A stretch of 64,000 nt of DNA from Rhodoplanes tepidamans. GTDB lineage: Bacteria; Pseudomonadota; Alphaproteobacteria; Rhizobiales; Xanthobacteraceae. The translations under genes and the position numbers were made by a program. Location: positions 168,201-232,200 of the forward strand of contig NZ_JAUSUJ010000008.1 in the NCBI RefSeq assembly GCF_030813915.1, in the 5' to 3' direction. A model generated the notes under the pieces. That model was not told the DNA's origin, made no database searches, and saw only the letters and a program-made list of their open reading frames with translations. The first letter of the stretch is position 1; every line of letters starts with the position of its first letter. This document shows, in pieces, positions 35,436-43,853 of the stretch.

Positions 35436-36424
35436 CGGAGGCGGCGAAGCCGTGGCTGATCCTGTCGCTCGCGCTGGTCGCGCTGATCGCCTTCGGCGTC
35501 TGCGCCGGCCACGACTGGGCGAGCCCCGCAGATCTGGTTTCCGCCCTCGCCGGGCCGGACACGCTCCGTGCAAAACTGCTGATCGACTGGCGGCTGCCGC
35601 GGGTGCTGGCCGCGGCCTGCTGCGGCGCGCTGCTCGGGCTCGGCGGCGCGATCTTCCAGGGCGTGTTCCGCAATCCGCTGGCGGAGCCCTATCTGCTCGG
35701 CTCGGCCGGCGGCGCCGCGCTCGGGGCGAGCGTCGCGCTCCTGGTGCCGCTCGGGCTGCCGCAGGCGCTCGTTCTCGCCGTGCTGGCGTTTCTCGGTGCC
35801 TGGGGCGCCACCGTGATCGTGATGGCCATCGCGCGGCTCGCCGGCACCATCGACGCCGCCGGCCTGCTGCTCGCCGGCGTCGCGGTCGCCGCCGTGCTGG
35901 GGGCGCTGCGCTCCTTCCTGATGCTGGCGCTGTCCGACGACACCGTGAACCTGCAGGTGGTCTTGAGCTGGATCCTCGGAGGCGTGCAGACACCGTCCTG
36001 GCCGGTGCTGGCCGGCCTCGCCGCAGCGACGGTCGCGAGCGTGGTCGCCACGCTGCCGCTCGCCCGCGGGCTCGACCTGCTCGGCCTCGGCGAGACCATG
36101 GCGGCGGGCTTCGGCCAGGACGTACGGCGCTTCGTCGACGTCGCCGTGTTGGCGGGAGCGGCCGTGGTGGCGATCGCGGTGGCGTTCAGCGGGCTCGTCG
36201 CCTTCGTCGGGCTCGCGGCGCCGCACGTGGCGCGCTGGCTGGTCGGGCCGATGCACCGCGCCCTGCTGCCGGCCGCGGCGCTGACCGGCGCCGCCATGGT
36301 GACGGCCGCCGACGCGCTCGCCCGCGCCGCGCTGCCGCCGGCCGAGATCCCGCTCGGCCTCGTCACGGCGCTGGCCGGCGGTCCGTTCTTCGTCGTCCTG
36401 CTGGCCCGCGAGCTGCGCCGATGA
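35432..36424 (+). CDS. FecCD/BtuC-family ABC permease
   Basis: A 330-residue inner-membrane permease with about ten helices. The family motifs WRLPRVLAAACCGALLGLGGAIFQ, NPLAEPYLLGSAGGAALG and ARGLDLLGLGETMAAGFGQD (coupling region) and FSGLVAFVGLAAPHVARWLVG are all present. It imports the substrate handed over by the binding protein. The ATG overlaps the binding-protein stop and the stop overlaps the ATPase ATG, so translation is coupled across the operon. I judge this BtuC-like because of the riboswitch, but iron-siderophore permeases have the same motifs. Confidence 0.93.
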   Translation: MTEAAKPWLILSLALVALIAFGVCAGHDWASPADLVSALAGPDTLRAKLLIDWRLPRVLAAACCGALLGLGGAIFQGVFRNPLAEPYLLGSAGGAALGASVALLVPLGLPQALVLAVLAFLGAWGATVIVMAIARLAGTIDAAGLLLAGVAVAAVLGALRSFLMLALSDDTVNLQVVLSWILGGVQTPSWPVLAGLAAATVASVVATLPLARGLDLLGLGETMAAGFGQDVRRFVDVAVLAGAAVVAIAVAFSGLVAFVGLAAPHVARWLVGPMHRALLPAAALTGAAMVTAADALARAALPPAEIPLGLVTALAGGPFFVVLLARELRR

Positions 36425-37239
36425 GCCCGCTCGTCGCCGACGACGTCACGGTGGAGCGGCGCGGCGCCCGCCTGCTCGCAGGGACCAGCCTCGCCCTGCC
36501 GAACACCGGCAGCGTCGCCATCGTCGGCCCCAACGGCGCCGGAAAGTCGACGCTGCTGCGCGTCCTCGCCGGCCAGACCGCGCCGACCTCCGGCACGGTG
36601 CTGCTCGGCGACCGGCCGCTGGCCGCCGTCCCGGCGCGCGAGCGCGGACGCCTGCTCGGCTACGTGCCGCAGCATTTTTCTCCGCACTGGGATCTGAGCG
36701 TGACGGATCTGGTGCGGCTCGGCGTCGAGCGCGGCGGCGCCCCGTCGATCACGGCGATCGACGCGGCGATCGAGTCGAACGATCTCGTGACGCTCCGTCG
36801 CCGCCGGTGGTCGGCATTGTCGGGCGGCGAGCGGGCGCGCGTGCTGCTCGCCATGGTGCTGGCGGTCGATCCGCCGATCCTGCTCGCCGACGAGCCGGGC
36901 GCCAGCCTCGACATCCGCCACCGCATGGCGCTGGTGGAGATGCTGGCGGCGCGCGGCCGCGAGCGGCTGTGCGTCGTCGTCATGCACGACCTCGACCTCG
37001 CCTTCCGCTGCTTCGAGCGCATCGTGCTGCTCGATCGCGGCCGCCTCGTCGCCGACGCGCCGGCCGACGCGCTGTTCGAGGACCGCCGTCTCGACGCCGC
37101 CTTCGGGGTCGCGTTCGTGCGGCTCGCGACCGAGCACGGCCGCCTGCTGCAGGCGGCCGGCGCGCCGACCCGGAAGGCGACCACGTCCCCACCCTCCGCG
37201 CCATGCCGCGACGGCGCAGAACCAGAGTCCTCGCGCTAG
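36421..37239 (+). CDS. ABC transporter ATP-binding protein (BtuD/FecE-like)
   Basis: A 272-residue ATPase. The Walker A is GPNGAGKSTLLR (about residues 35-46), the Q-loop YVPQHFSPHWDLSV, the signature LSGGERARVL, the Walker B ILLADEPGASLD and the H-loop VVMHDLDLAF. This matches the FecE/BtuD/HmuV class. The C-terminal 25 residues are a low-complexity tail. It is last in the methyltransferase-receptor-binding protein-permease-ATPase operon. An AT-rich promoter region for the next transcription unit follows. Confidence 0.94.
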   Translation: MSPLVADDVTVERRGARLLAGTSLALPNTGSVAIVGPNGAGKSTLLRVLAGQTAPTSGTVLLGDRPLAAVPARERGRLLGYVPQHFSPHWDLSVTDLVRLGVERGGAPSITAIDAAIESNDLVTLRRRRWSALSGGERARVLLAMVLAVDPPILLADEPGASLDIRHRMALVEMLAARGRERLCVVVMHDLDLAFRCFERIVLLDRGRLVADAPADALFEDRRLDAAFGVAFVRLATEHGRLLQAAGAPTRKATTSPPSAPCRDGAEPESSR

Positions 37240-37310
37240 ACCAACCGCAGGCGGCGAAATTGGTTTTCCGGAACCGGAGACGCGCCGTGGGCAACGAGCG
37301 GCCCGCCACC

Positions 37311-37378
37311 TTAGATTTAATCCATACTATTGAAATTGCATTGCTATTTATCCTCGCCTAAGCGTGGTCGATCGACCA
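37311..37378. promoter_or_regulatory. AT-rich regulatory region upstream of the ECF sigma gene, with a 14-bp palindrome
   Basis: The stretch 37311-37352 is strikingly AT-rich for this genome (TTAGATTTAATCC, then ATTGAAATTGCATTGCTATTT) and is the likely site of an iron-responsive regulator (Fur, Irr or RirA type) controlling the FecI-like sigma factor. I cannot match it confidently to one consensus. A perfect palindrome, TGGTCGATCGACCA, lies at 37365-37378, about 40 bases before the sigma start. Confidence 0.45.
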
Positions 37379-37417
37379 TCGAGCGTCTCCCCACGCGGCG
37401 GACGAGGTTTCGGCACG

Positions 37418-37912
37418 GTGACTGGCGACCTGGAAATGGCGTTCACGGCCCATGGGCCCGAGCTGAGGACATATCTCAGGCACCGGCTCGGCGATGCGCA
37501 CACGGCGTCCGATCTCGTGCAGGACACGTTTCTGCGCGTGATCGAGCGGCCCGAAGCCCGGGTGCAGGACTTCCGCGCCTATCTCTACACCATTGCCCGC
37601 CACCTGCTGCTCAACCATCACAAGCAGAGGGCGACGCGCCGCACCGACAGCGTGCCGCCCGAATGGTTCGGCGACATCGCGGCCGACGCGCCGACGCCGG
37701 AAGACGCCGCGGACGCCAAGCTCCGGCTCGAGCGACTCCAGCGCTTCGTCGGCGAGTTGCCGCTGCGCACCCAGCAGATCTTCGTGCTCAATCGCATCGA
37801 CGGCCTCACCCATGCCGAGGTCGCCAGCGCGCTCTCGATCTCGGAAAGCTCGGTGCAGAAACATCTGGCAATGGCGATCCAGCACATGACGCAGCGGCTC
37901 AGATCGCGCTAG
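37418..37912 (+). CDS. FecI-like ECF RNA polymerase sigma factor
   Basis: A 164-residue sigma factor. Region 2 holds YLRHRLGDAHTASDLVQDTF and AYLYTIARHLLLNHHKQ; region 4 holds LRTQQIFVLNRIDGLTHAEV and ISESSVQKHLAMAIQHM, as in FecI. The start is uncertain: GTG at 37418 has GACGAGG ten bases upstream, while the ATG at 37436 has none. It should direct transcription of the receptor gene further downstream once released by the adjacent FecR anti-sigma factor. The sigma, FecR and receptor order is the standard iron/siderophore cell-surface-signalling cassette. Confidence 0.92.
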   Translation: MTGDLEMAFTAHGPELRTYLRHRLGDAHTASDLVQDTFLRVIERPEARVQDFRAYLYTIARHLLLNHHKQRATRRTDSVPPEWFGDIAADAPTPEDAADAKLRLERLQRFVGELPLRTQQIFVLNRIDGLTHAEVASALSISESSVQKHLAMAIQHMTQRLRSR

Positions 37913-37997
37913 ACCGACCCGGTCCGTTACGGGACGTGGCTCCGCCGGTTGTCTTCGTTTCCCGAGGGAGGCGTCCGGACTGTTGCATGGTGGCGGC

Positions 37998-38972
37998 GTG
38001 AACGAGGATCGATCGTCGGACGCGGACCGGCGTGCCGCCGAGTGGGTCGCCCGCCTCGACGGCCGGCCGCTCGACGACAGCGAGCGCGAGGCGTTCCGGC
38101 ACTGGCTGGAGGCCCATCCAGACCATCGGCCGGCGTTCGAGGAGGCGCACAGGGCGTGGCGCAGCCTCGATCTGCTGCGGCACGATCCCGGGCCGCTCCG
38201 CACCGTGCCGCGCCCCGCCCGCAAGACGACCGTCGGCCGTGCCGGAATCGCCGGCGTCGTCGCCCTCCTCGTGCTCGGACTGCTGAGCCTGCGTTATCAC
38301 GTCGGCGACCCGTGGATCGCCCTGACCGCCGACTGGCGCACCGCGCCCGGCCAGACCCGGCAGGTGACGCTCGCCGACGGCTCCCTCGTCGAGCTCGGAC
38401 CGGACAGCGCCATCGTCCTGCATTTCGGCGCAGACGAGCGCCGGGTGACGCTGCTCTCGGGCGAGGCGTTCTTCCACGCCACCCCGCGCGACGGCAAAGA
38501 GCGCCGCCCCTTCGTGGTCGATGCCGCTCACGGCACGACGACCGCGCTCGGTACGCAGTTCCTCGTCGAGGAGCGGCCGGACGGCGCCAGGGTCACCGCC
38601 GTCGAGCATCGCATCGAGGTCGCGCTCGACACCCCGGAGCGCGGGGTCGACCGGGTCGTGCTGTCGCCCGGCCATACCGTGCAGTACGACGTGTCCCACG
38701 GGTTCGGCCGGGTCGACACCGTCGACGTCGCCGAGGCCACGGCGTGGCGCACCGGCCTGCTGGTGTTCGACTCCGTGCCGCTGCAGGACGTGGTGCGCAA
38801 GCTCAACCGCTACCGGCGCGGCCGCATCGTCGTCGCCAGCACCCAGCTCGCGCAGCGCCGGGTCAGCGGCGTGTTCGCCACCAGCGATCTCGACGACGTC
38901 ATTCGCACCATCACGGCCGAGCTGGGCGCGAACGCCTCTTCGCTGCCGCCGCTGGTCACGGTGCTCTACTGA
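37998..38972 (+). CDS. FecR-family anti-sigma / signal transducer
   Basis: A 324-residue single-pass membrane protein. The N-terminal cytoplasmic DUF4880 region (AAEWVARLDGRPLDDSEREA) binds the sigma factor. One membrane helix spans about residues 80-98 (IAGVVALLVLGLLSL). The periplasmic FecR domain follows (RTAPGQTRQVTLADGSLVEL, LLSGEAFFHATP, HGTTTALGTQFLVEE), then the C-terminal STN-contacting region (LVFDSVPLQDVVRKLNRY). I chose the GTG at 37998 over a TTG at 37983 because GGTGG precedes it and the homologous region starts here. It relays receptor occupancy to the sigma factor. Confidence 0.92.
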   Translation: MNEDRSSDADRRAAEWVARLDGRPLDDSEREAFRHWLEAHPDHRPAFEEAHRAWRSLDLLRHDPGPLRTVPRPARKTTVGRAGIAGVVALLVLGLLSLRYHVGDPWIALTADWRTAPGQTRQVTLADGSLVELGPDSAIVLHFGADERRVTLLSGEAFFHATPRDGKERRPFVVDAAHGTTTALGTQFLVEERPDGARVTAVEHRIEVALDTPERGVDRVVLSPGHTVQYDVSHGFGRVDTVDVAEATAWRTGLLVFDSVPLQDVVRKLNRYRRGRIVVASTQLAQRRVSGVFATSDLDDVIRTITAELGANASSLPPLVTVLY

Positions 38973-39077
38973 ACCTCCGGACTCTTTTTTTACGGTGTTT
39001 CGCCGTCCCGGTTGTCTCCATCCCCGGGAGCAGCGTGGCGCCGGGCATGGCGCCGGCACACGGGGGATGAGGTGGAC

Positions 39078-41510
39078 ATGCGTGAGACGAAGGAAAGGGC
39101 GGATGCCGCCACGCGGCGGCCCGGGCTGGCGGTCGGCCTGCTGTCCGGGCTTCTGGCGTCGGTCGCGATCCCCGGTCACGCGCCGGCCCAGCCGGCGAGC
39201 GTCGGTACGGCGACGCCCGGCCGCATCGCCTTCGACATTCCGGCACAGGACCTCAACCGCGGCGTGCTGATCTTCGCCCAGCGCGCCGGCATTCAGGTGT
39301 TCTACGACACCGCCAAGCTCGGTGGACGTCGCTCCTCGGCGGTCTCCGGCACGCTGACCCCACAGGAAGCGCTCGGCCGCATGCTGGCCGGGACCGGGCT
39401 CGCCTACCGCTTCACCGCCCCACGGCAGGTGACGATCGTCGATCCCAGTGCCGCCGGCGCCGGACACGACGGCGGCGGCCCGCCCGGCACCATCCCGCTC
39501 GACCCCATCGACGTGCAGGCGAGCGGCACGGTCGGCTACGTCGCCACCGCCAGCACCGCCGGCACCAAGACCGACACTCCGCTGATCGAGACGCCGCAGT
39601 CGGTCACGGTCGTCACCCGGCAGGAGCTGGACGACCGCAACGTCCAGACGCTCACCGAGGCGGTCGCCTACACGCCGGGCGTGCGCACCGGCCAGAGCGG
39701 CTACGATCCGCGCTACGACTCGTTCACGATCCGCGGCTTCGACACCACCTACAACGGCATCTACCGCGACGGCCTGCGCCTGCCGGGCTCCAACATGGCG
39801 GTGTTCAAGGTCGAGCCCTACGGCGTCGAGAACGTCACCGTGCTGCGCGGCCCGAGCTCGGCGCTCTACGGCCTCGGTTCCCCCGGCGGGCTGGTGGACA
39901 TCACCTCCAAGCGCCCCACCGAGAAGGCTTTCGGCGAGGTCGAGGTTCGGGCCGGAAATTACGACCTCTGGCAGGGCCAGTTCGACACCGGCGGGCCGGT
40001 GGACAAGGACGGCACGCTGCTCTACCGCCTCACCGGACTGTTGCGGGACGCGGGCTCGCCGAACGTTCTGGGCGGCGGCGTCAACGACGCGGCCTTCGTC
40101 GCCCCGGCCTTCACCTACAAGCCGAACGACAGCACCCGCATCACCTTTCTCGGCGAATACCTGAAATACGAGACCCCGGCATCGCTTCCCTACTACGCCT
40201 GGACCGGCTCCGGCGCCGATGCGTTCAGCAAGACCCCCGGCGACTACAACAGCCTGAAGCAGACGCAGTACCGGGTCGGCTATCTGGCCGAGCACGACGT
40301 CAACAACAGCATCACGGTTCGGCAGAAGCTGCGCTACGGCTACGCCGACACCTCGGTGCGCTACACCGGCGAGACCTCGTTCGACGCCGCGACCAACACG
40401 GCCAGCCGGTACAGCGGCTATGTCCACGACAAGCTGGATTCGTTCGTAGTCGACAATCAGCTGCAGGCGAAGTTCGCCACCGGAGCGGTCGAGCACACGC
40501 TGCTGGTGGGCGTGGACTATTCCCACCTCGGCCTCGACAGCGGCATCGGCTACGGCACGGCGTCGGACTACAACTACACGCTCGAGCAGGCGCTGGGTCC
40601 GGTCTACGATCCGGAGTTCAACGCCTCGCGCTTTCGTCAGAAGCAGAATCAGCTCGGGGTCTACGTGCAGGAGCAGGCGAAGTTCGGCGGCTTCATCCTG
40701 ACGTTGACCGGACGGCACGACCGGGTCGAGACCACGAACGACGACCTGCTGACCAGCACCACCCAGGATCTGGACGACAAGGCGTTCACCGGCCGTGCCG
40801 GTCTCACCTATCGGTTCGACAACGGCATCGCGCCTTACGTCAGCTATTCCACCTCGTTCGCGCCCAATCTCGGGACCGACATCTCCGGCAACAGCTTCGT
40901 GCCCACCACCGCCCGGCAGATCGAGGGCGGCGTGAAGTACGCCCCCGCCGGCTTCGACGGCTATGTCGCCGCCTCGGTGTTCCAGATCGACCAGGACAAG
41001 GGGCTCGTCACCGACGAGACCAACCCGGTCTACCAGGTCCAGACCGGCGAGGTGCGCGGGCGCGGCTTCGAGCTGGAAGGGGTGGCCAATCTCGGGGCCG
41101 GGCTGAAGCTGCGCGGCGCCTATGCCTATCTGGATCTCACCAACATGGCCGGCGATCCGGAGACCATCGGTCTCACCCCGTCCGGCCAGCCGCAACACTC
41201 GTTCTCGGTGTGGGCGGACTACCAGTTCCAGCCCGGCACCGTGCTGGCGGGCCTCGGGGTCGGCGCGGGCGTGCGCTACACCGGCTCCACCTGGGGCAAT
41301 GCGCTCAACACCTTCCAGAACAGCGCCTATGCGCTCGTGGACGCCAAGCTGAGCTACGACCTCGTCAACCTCGGCCCGCAGCTGAAGGGCTGGAGCATGC
41401 AGGTCAACCTTCAGAACCTGCTGGACGAGGACTACATCACCTGTGATGCCGGCTACTGCTACCAGGGCCGGCCGCTCACCGTCACGGGCGGCGTGAAGTA
41501 TCGCTGGTAG
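39078..41510 (+). CDS. TonB-dependent siderophore receptor with STN signalling domain
   Basis: An 810-residue ferric-siderophore receptor of the FhuA/FoxA class. A signal peptide (cleavage near HAPAQPAS) is followed by the secretin/TonB N-terminal domain (about residues 45-120: FDIPAQDLNRGVLIFAQRAG), which signals to FecR. The TonB box region is LDPIDVQASG, then the plug (TPQSVTVVTRQELDDRNV, LRGPSSALYGLGSPGGLVD) and barrel, ending in an aromatic Trp (TGGVKYRW). Near the end TCDAGYCYQGRP has a conserved Cys pair seen in hydroxamate receptors. The GAGGTGG ribosome site supports the ATG at 39078. A xenosiderophore such as ferrioxamine or ferrichrome is a plausible ligand, by family resemblance. 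Confidence 0.93.
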   Translation: MRETKERADAATRRPGLAVGLLSGLLASVAIPGHAPAQPASVGTATPGRIAFDIPAQDLNRGVLIFAQRAGIQVFYDTAKLGGRRSSAVSGTLTPQEALGRMLAGTGLAYRFTAPRQVTIVDPSAAGAGHDGGGPPGTIPLDPIDVQASGTVGYVATASTAGTKTDTPLIETPQSVTVVTRQELDDRNVQTLTEAVAYTPGVRTGQSGYDPRYDSFTIRGFDTTYNGIYRDGLRLPGSNMAVFKVEPYGVENVTVLRGPSSALYGLGSPGGLVDITSKRPTEKAFGEVEVRAGNYDLWQGQFDTGGPVDKDGTLLYRLTGLLRDAGSPNVLGGGVNDAAFVAPAFTYKPNDSTRITFLGEYLKYETPASLPYYAWTGSGADAFSKTPGDYNSLKQTQYRVGYLAEHDVNNSITVRQKLRYGYADTSVRYTGETSFDAATNTASRYSGYVHDKLDSFVVDNQLQAKFATGAVEHTLLVGVDYSHLGLDSGIGYGTASDYNYTLEQALGPVYDPEFNASRFRQKQNQLGVYVQEQAKFGGFILTLTGRHDRVETTNDDLLTSTTQDLDDKAFTGRAGLTYRFDNGIAPYVSYSTSFAPNLGTDISGNSFVPTTARQIEGGVKYAPAGFDGYVAASVFQIDQDKGLVTDETNPVYQVQTGEVRGRGFELEGVANLGAGLKLRGAYAYLDLTNMAGDPETIGLTPSGQPQHSFSVWADYQFQPGTVLAGLGVGAGVRYTGSTWGNALNTFQNSAYALVDAKLSYDLVNLGPQLKGWSMQVNLQNLLDEDYITCDAGYCYQGRPLTVTGGVKYRW

Positions 41511-41520
41511 GTGCCCTCCC

Positions 41521-41543
41521 CCGCCGGCATTCGGCGGCGGGAC
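41521..41543 (+). terminator. Possible hairpin terminator after the siderophore receptor
   Basis: CCCGCCG, a short loop, then CGGCGGG form a seven-base-pair stem 10 to 30 bases after the receptor stop. No T-run follows, so if it terminates transcription it is not a classical intrinsic terminator. The gap 41511-41862 contains this stem and a dispersed repeat, and no supported gene. Confidence 0.35.
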
Positions 41544-41705
41544 GCGACGACGCCCTCTCGACGCGGAGAGCATGCCCGCCAGCCCTCGGCTCGGCGGGCT
41601 GCTCACGCGCTACGGGATGCACACATCGCGTGCCACGCAAAGGAGCGTCATGCGCAGGCTCGACCGCGCATCCATCACCTTCACCTGAAAGCGCTCTCTC
41701 GCCGA

Positions 41706-41750
41706 GAGATGGGTCGCCGGGTCGAGCCCGGCGACGACGGCGGAGAGGGC
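41706..41750. repeat. Second dispersed repeat family, copy E
   Basis: The core GGGTCGCCGGGTCGAGCCCGGCGACGACGG, taken in reverse complement, matches the sequence at 62411-62443. The repeat is internally palindromic (CGCCGGGTCGAGCCCGGCG). It lies between the siderophore receptor and the convergent cobU gene. Confidence 0.7.
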
Positions 41751-41862
41751 GGAGAGGGCGGCCGGCGTGTTTGCCCCTCACTGAAACCGCTCAGCTTTCT
41801 GAGATGTGAGCATCCCGTCGTGCTCACGCGGGGACCGGAAACGGCGCCCGGGCCGCGCCCCG

Positions 41863-42378
41863 TCACTTCAGCCGCACCGGGCAGCCGGCGACCATCAGCC
41901 AGGCCTCGGTCGCCGCGGCGGCGGTGCGCTGGCCGAGGAAGCCGGCGAGGTCGCGGAAGCGGCGCAGCGACGCGTCCATCGGCACCGGGCTCCAGCCGAT
42001 CTCGTCGCCGATCACGACGACCGGCCACGGCATCGCCCGGAACCTGTCCAGCTCCCGGCTCCATTCGTCGAGCGCCGCCGCGTCGCGGTCGAAGCGGTCG
42101 GCGAGCCACAGCACCAGGCTGTCGATCACCACGCCGGAGGGCGGCGGATCGAGCGCCGCGAGCGCGTCGGCGATGCCGTCGGGCGCCTCCAGGGTCCGCC
42201 AGGTCGCCGGCCGCTCCGCCTGATGGCGACGCACCCGCTCGGCCATCTCGGCATCGGCCGGATCGCGCCGGTAGGTGGCGACGAACACCACCGCGTCGCC
42301 GAACCCCATGGCGATGTCGACGGCGCGCCGGCTCTTGCCGCTGCGCACCGGCCCGGTGAGAAAGATCAGGTCGCCCAC
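41863..42378 (-). CDS. cobU: Adenosylcobinamide kinase / adenosylcobinamide-phosphate guanylyltransferase
   Basis: A 171-residue bifunctional enzyme (called CobP in the aerobic nomenclature) that phosphorylates adenosylcobinamide and attaches GMP. The P-loop LTGPVRSGKSRRA is at residues 6-18, followed by VFVATYRRDPADAEM, RHQAERPATWRTLEAP (with the guanylylated His) and VVIDSLVLWLADRF. The start is a GTG with GGGGGG eight bases upstream, better than the longer reading from 42438. It is monocistronic and divergent from the CobZ-type genes. Confidence 0.95.
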   Translation of the reverse strand: MGDLIFLTGPVRSGKSRRAVDIAMGFGDAVVFVATYRRDPADAEMAERVRRHQAERPATWRTLEAPDGIADALAALDPPPSGVVIDSLVLWLADRFDRDAAALDEWSRELDRFRAMPWPVVVIGDEIGWSPVPMDASLRRFRDLAGFLGQRTAAAATEAWLMVAGCPVRLK

Positions 42379-42460
42379 GCTCGTCCCCCCGAACCATACC
42401 GCCCGGGCCCTTGATGCACGCCGCGCGCTCCCGCGCAAGCCGGCCCCGCCGGCGGCCGCG

Positions 42461-42490
42461 TTGACAGGGTCGCGCGGCCGTACCTATGAG
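42461..42490 (+). promoter_or_regulatory. Predicted promoter of the cobZ-like operon
   Basis: TTGACA at 42461-42466 and CTATGA/TATGAG at 42484-42490 are separated by 17-18 bases, about 25 bases before the ATG at 42516. No riboswitch lies between, so this operon may be controlled differently from the riboswitch-led cob units. Confidence 0.5.
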
Positions 42491-42515
42491 GGCGCCGCGC
42501 TGCCGCTGGGGAATC

Positions 42516-43853
42516 ATGAGCGACGAGACCACCTCCCGGGTCGACGTGCTGGTCGCCGGCGGCGCCGCGGCCGGCCTGTGCGCGGCCATCGCGGCCCGCC
42601 GCGCCGGTGCGTCGGTGCGGCTCGTCGAGGCGGCGCCGGCGGCGCTGCGCGGCGGCAACACCCGCCACGCACGCAACTTCCGCATCGCCCATGACGGCCC
42701 CGCCCGCTACGTGCCGGACGGCTACCGGCCCGAGGAGTTCTGGGCCGATCTCGTCCGCGTCACCGGCGGCGACACCGACGAGCCGCTCGCCCGCACGCTG
42801 ATCCGCGCCTCGGCGACGATCGCGCCGTGGCTGATCGCGAACGGCGTCCTGCTGCAGGCGCTGGACCAGGGCGTGCTGCCCTATTCGCGCCGCACCGCCT
42901 TCCTGTTCGGTGGCGGCAAGGCGATGGTGAACGCGCTCTACGCGACGGCGCGACAGCTCGGCGTCGCGATCGCCTGCGGCACCGAGCTCACGGCCCTGCG
43001 CTTCGGCGACGACGGCTGCGAGGCCGAGGTCGCGCAGGCCGGCACCGGCGCGCGGGTGATCGCCAAGGCCGTGGTGGTCGCCACCGGCGGCTACCAGGCC
43101 GACCCCGCCCGGCTGCGCATCGACTTCGGCGCGGCGGCGGAGCGCATGGTGGTGCGCGGCTCGCCCTACTGCACGGGCCGCGGCCTCGACCTGCTGCTCG
43201 ATGCCGGCGCCGTGCCGGTCGGCGATCCGGCGAGCGCCCACATCGTCGCCGTCGACGCGCGCGGGCCGCGCTTCGACGGCGGCATCGTCACCCGCATCAC
43301 CGGCATTCCGCACGGCATCGTGGTCGACCGGACGGCGAAGCGGCTCGCCGACGAGCGCGCCGACACCCGGCGCACCCACTACGCCCAGTGGGGGGCGCGC
43401 ATCGCCGCCTGCCCGGACCAGCTCGCCTATCTGATCGTCGACCAGGACGGGCTGCGGCGCGCCGGCCCGACCGCGCTTCCGCCCGTGGCGGCGCCGACGC
43501 TCGCCGAGCTGGCCCGCCGGCTGGAGCTCGATCCCGCCGCGCTCGACGCCACGGTGCGGGCCTTCAACGCCGAGGCGGCCGGGCGCGAGCCCGCCGTACG
43601 GCCGCTGACGGCGCTGCCGCTCGCCGCCTGGCCGCTGCTGCCCGGCCTCACCTTCACGCATTTCGGCGTCGCCGTGGATGCGCGCATGCGGGTCCTCCTG
43701 CGCGGCGACCGCGTGGCGCCCCGCGTGTTCGCGGCCGGCACCGCGATGGCCGCCAACGTGCTGCGGCACGGCTATCTGGCCGGGCTGGGCGTCACGCTCG
43801 CCGCCGTCACCGGCCGGATCGCCGGCGAGGAGGCCGCCCGTGCCGCCGCGTGA
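42516..43853 (+). CDS. TcuA-like flavoprotein, CobZ N-terminal-half equivalent
   Basis: A 445-residue FAD-dependent oxidoreductase of the succinate-dehydrogenase-flavoprotein fold. The FAD motif is VLVAGGAAAGLCAAIAARRAG (about residues 11-31), with ALRGGNTRHARNFRIAH following, and late motifs AVVVATGGYQAD and GVAVDARMRVL. TcuA is tricarballylate dehydrogenase in Salmonella. In Rhodobacter capsulatus a fusion of this protein with a TcuB-like protein is CobZ, an alternative to CobG that makes precorrin-3B. Because both parts lie among cob genes and no cobG is visible, CobZ function is more likely than tricarballylate use. The ATG has GGGG seven bases upstream. It overlaps the next gene by 14 bases. 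Confidence 0.85.
   Translation: MSDETTSRVDVLVAGGAAAGLCAAIAARRAGASVRLVEAAPAALRGGNTRHARNFRIAHDGPARYVPDGYRPEEFWADLVRVTGGDTDEPLARTLIRASATIAPWLIANGVLLQALDQGVLPYSRRTAFLFGGGKAMVNALYATARQLGVAIACGTELTALRFGDDGCEAEVAQAGTGARVIAKAVVVATGGYQADPARLRIDFGAAAERMVVRGSPYCTGRGLDLLLDAGAVPVGDPASAHIVAVDARGPRFDGGIVTRITGIPHGIVVDRTAKRLADERADTRRTHYAQWGARIAACPDQLAYLIVDQDGLRRAGPTALPPVAAPTLAELARRLELDPAALDATVRAFNAEAAGREPAVRPLTALPLAAWPLLPGLTFTHFGVAVDARMRVLLRGDRVAPRVFAAGTAMAANVLRHGYLAGLGVTLAAVTGRIAGEEAARAAA

Noticed and set aside
37899..41606. Minus-strand open frame of more than 1200 codons opposite fecR and the siderophore receptor
   Set aside because: It is antisense to two well-supported genes, has low-complexity Arg/Gly/Ala/Val composition and no recognisable domain; such frames are expected in about 70 percent GC DNA.
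41650..41688. A 12-codon frame (MRRLDRASITFT) with an AAAGGAG site
   Set aside because: The ribosome site is good, but the peptide is too short to judge and lies in a gene-free gap beside a dispersed repeat; no downstream gene on that strand could use it as a leader.
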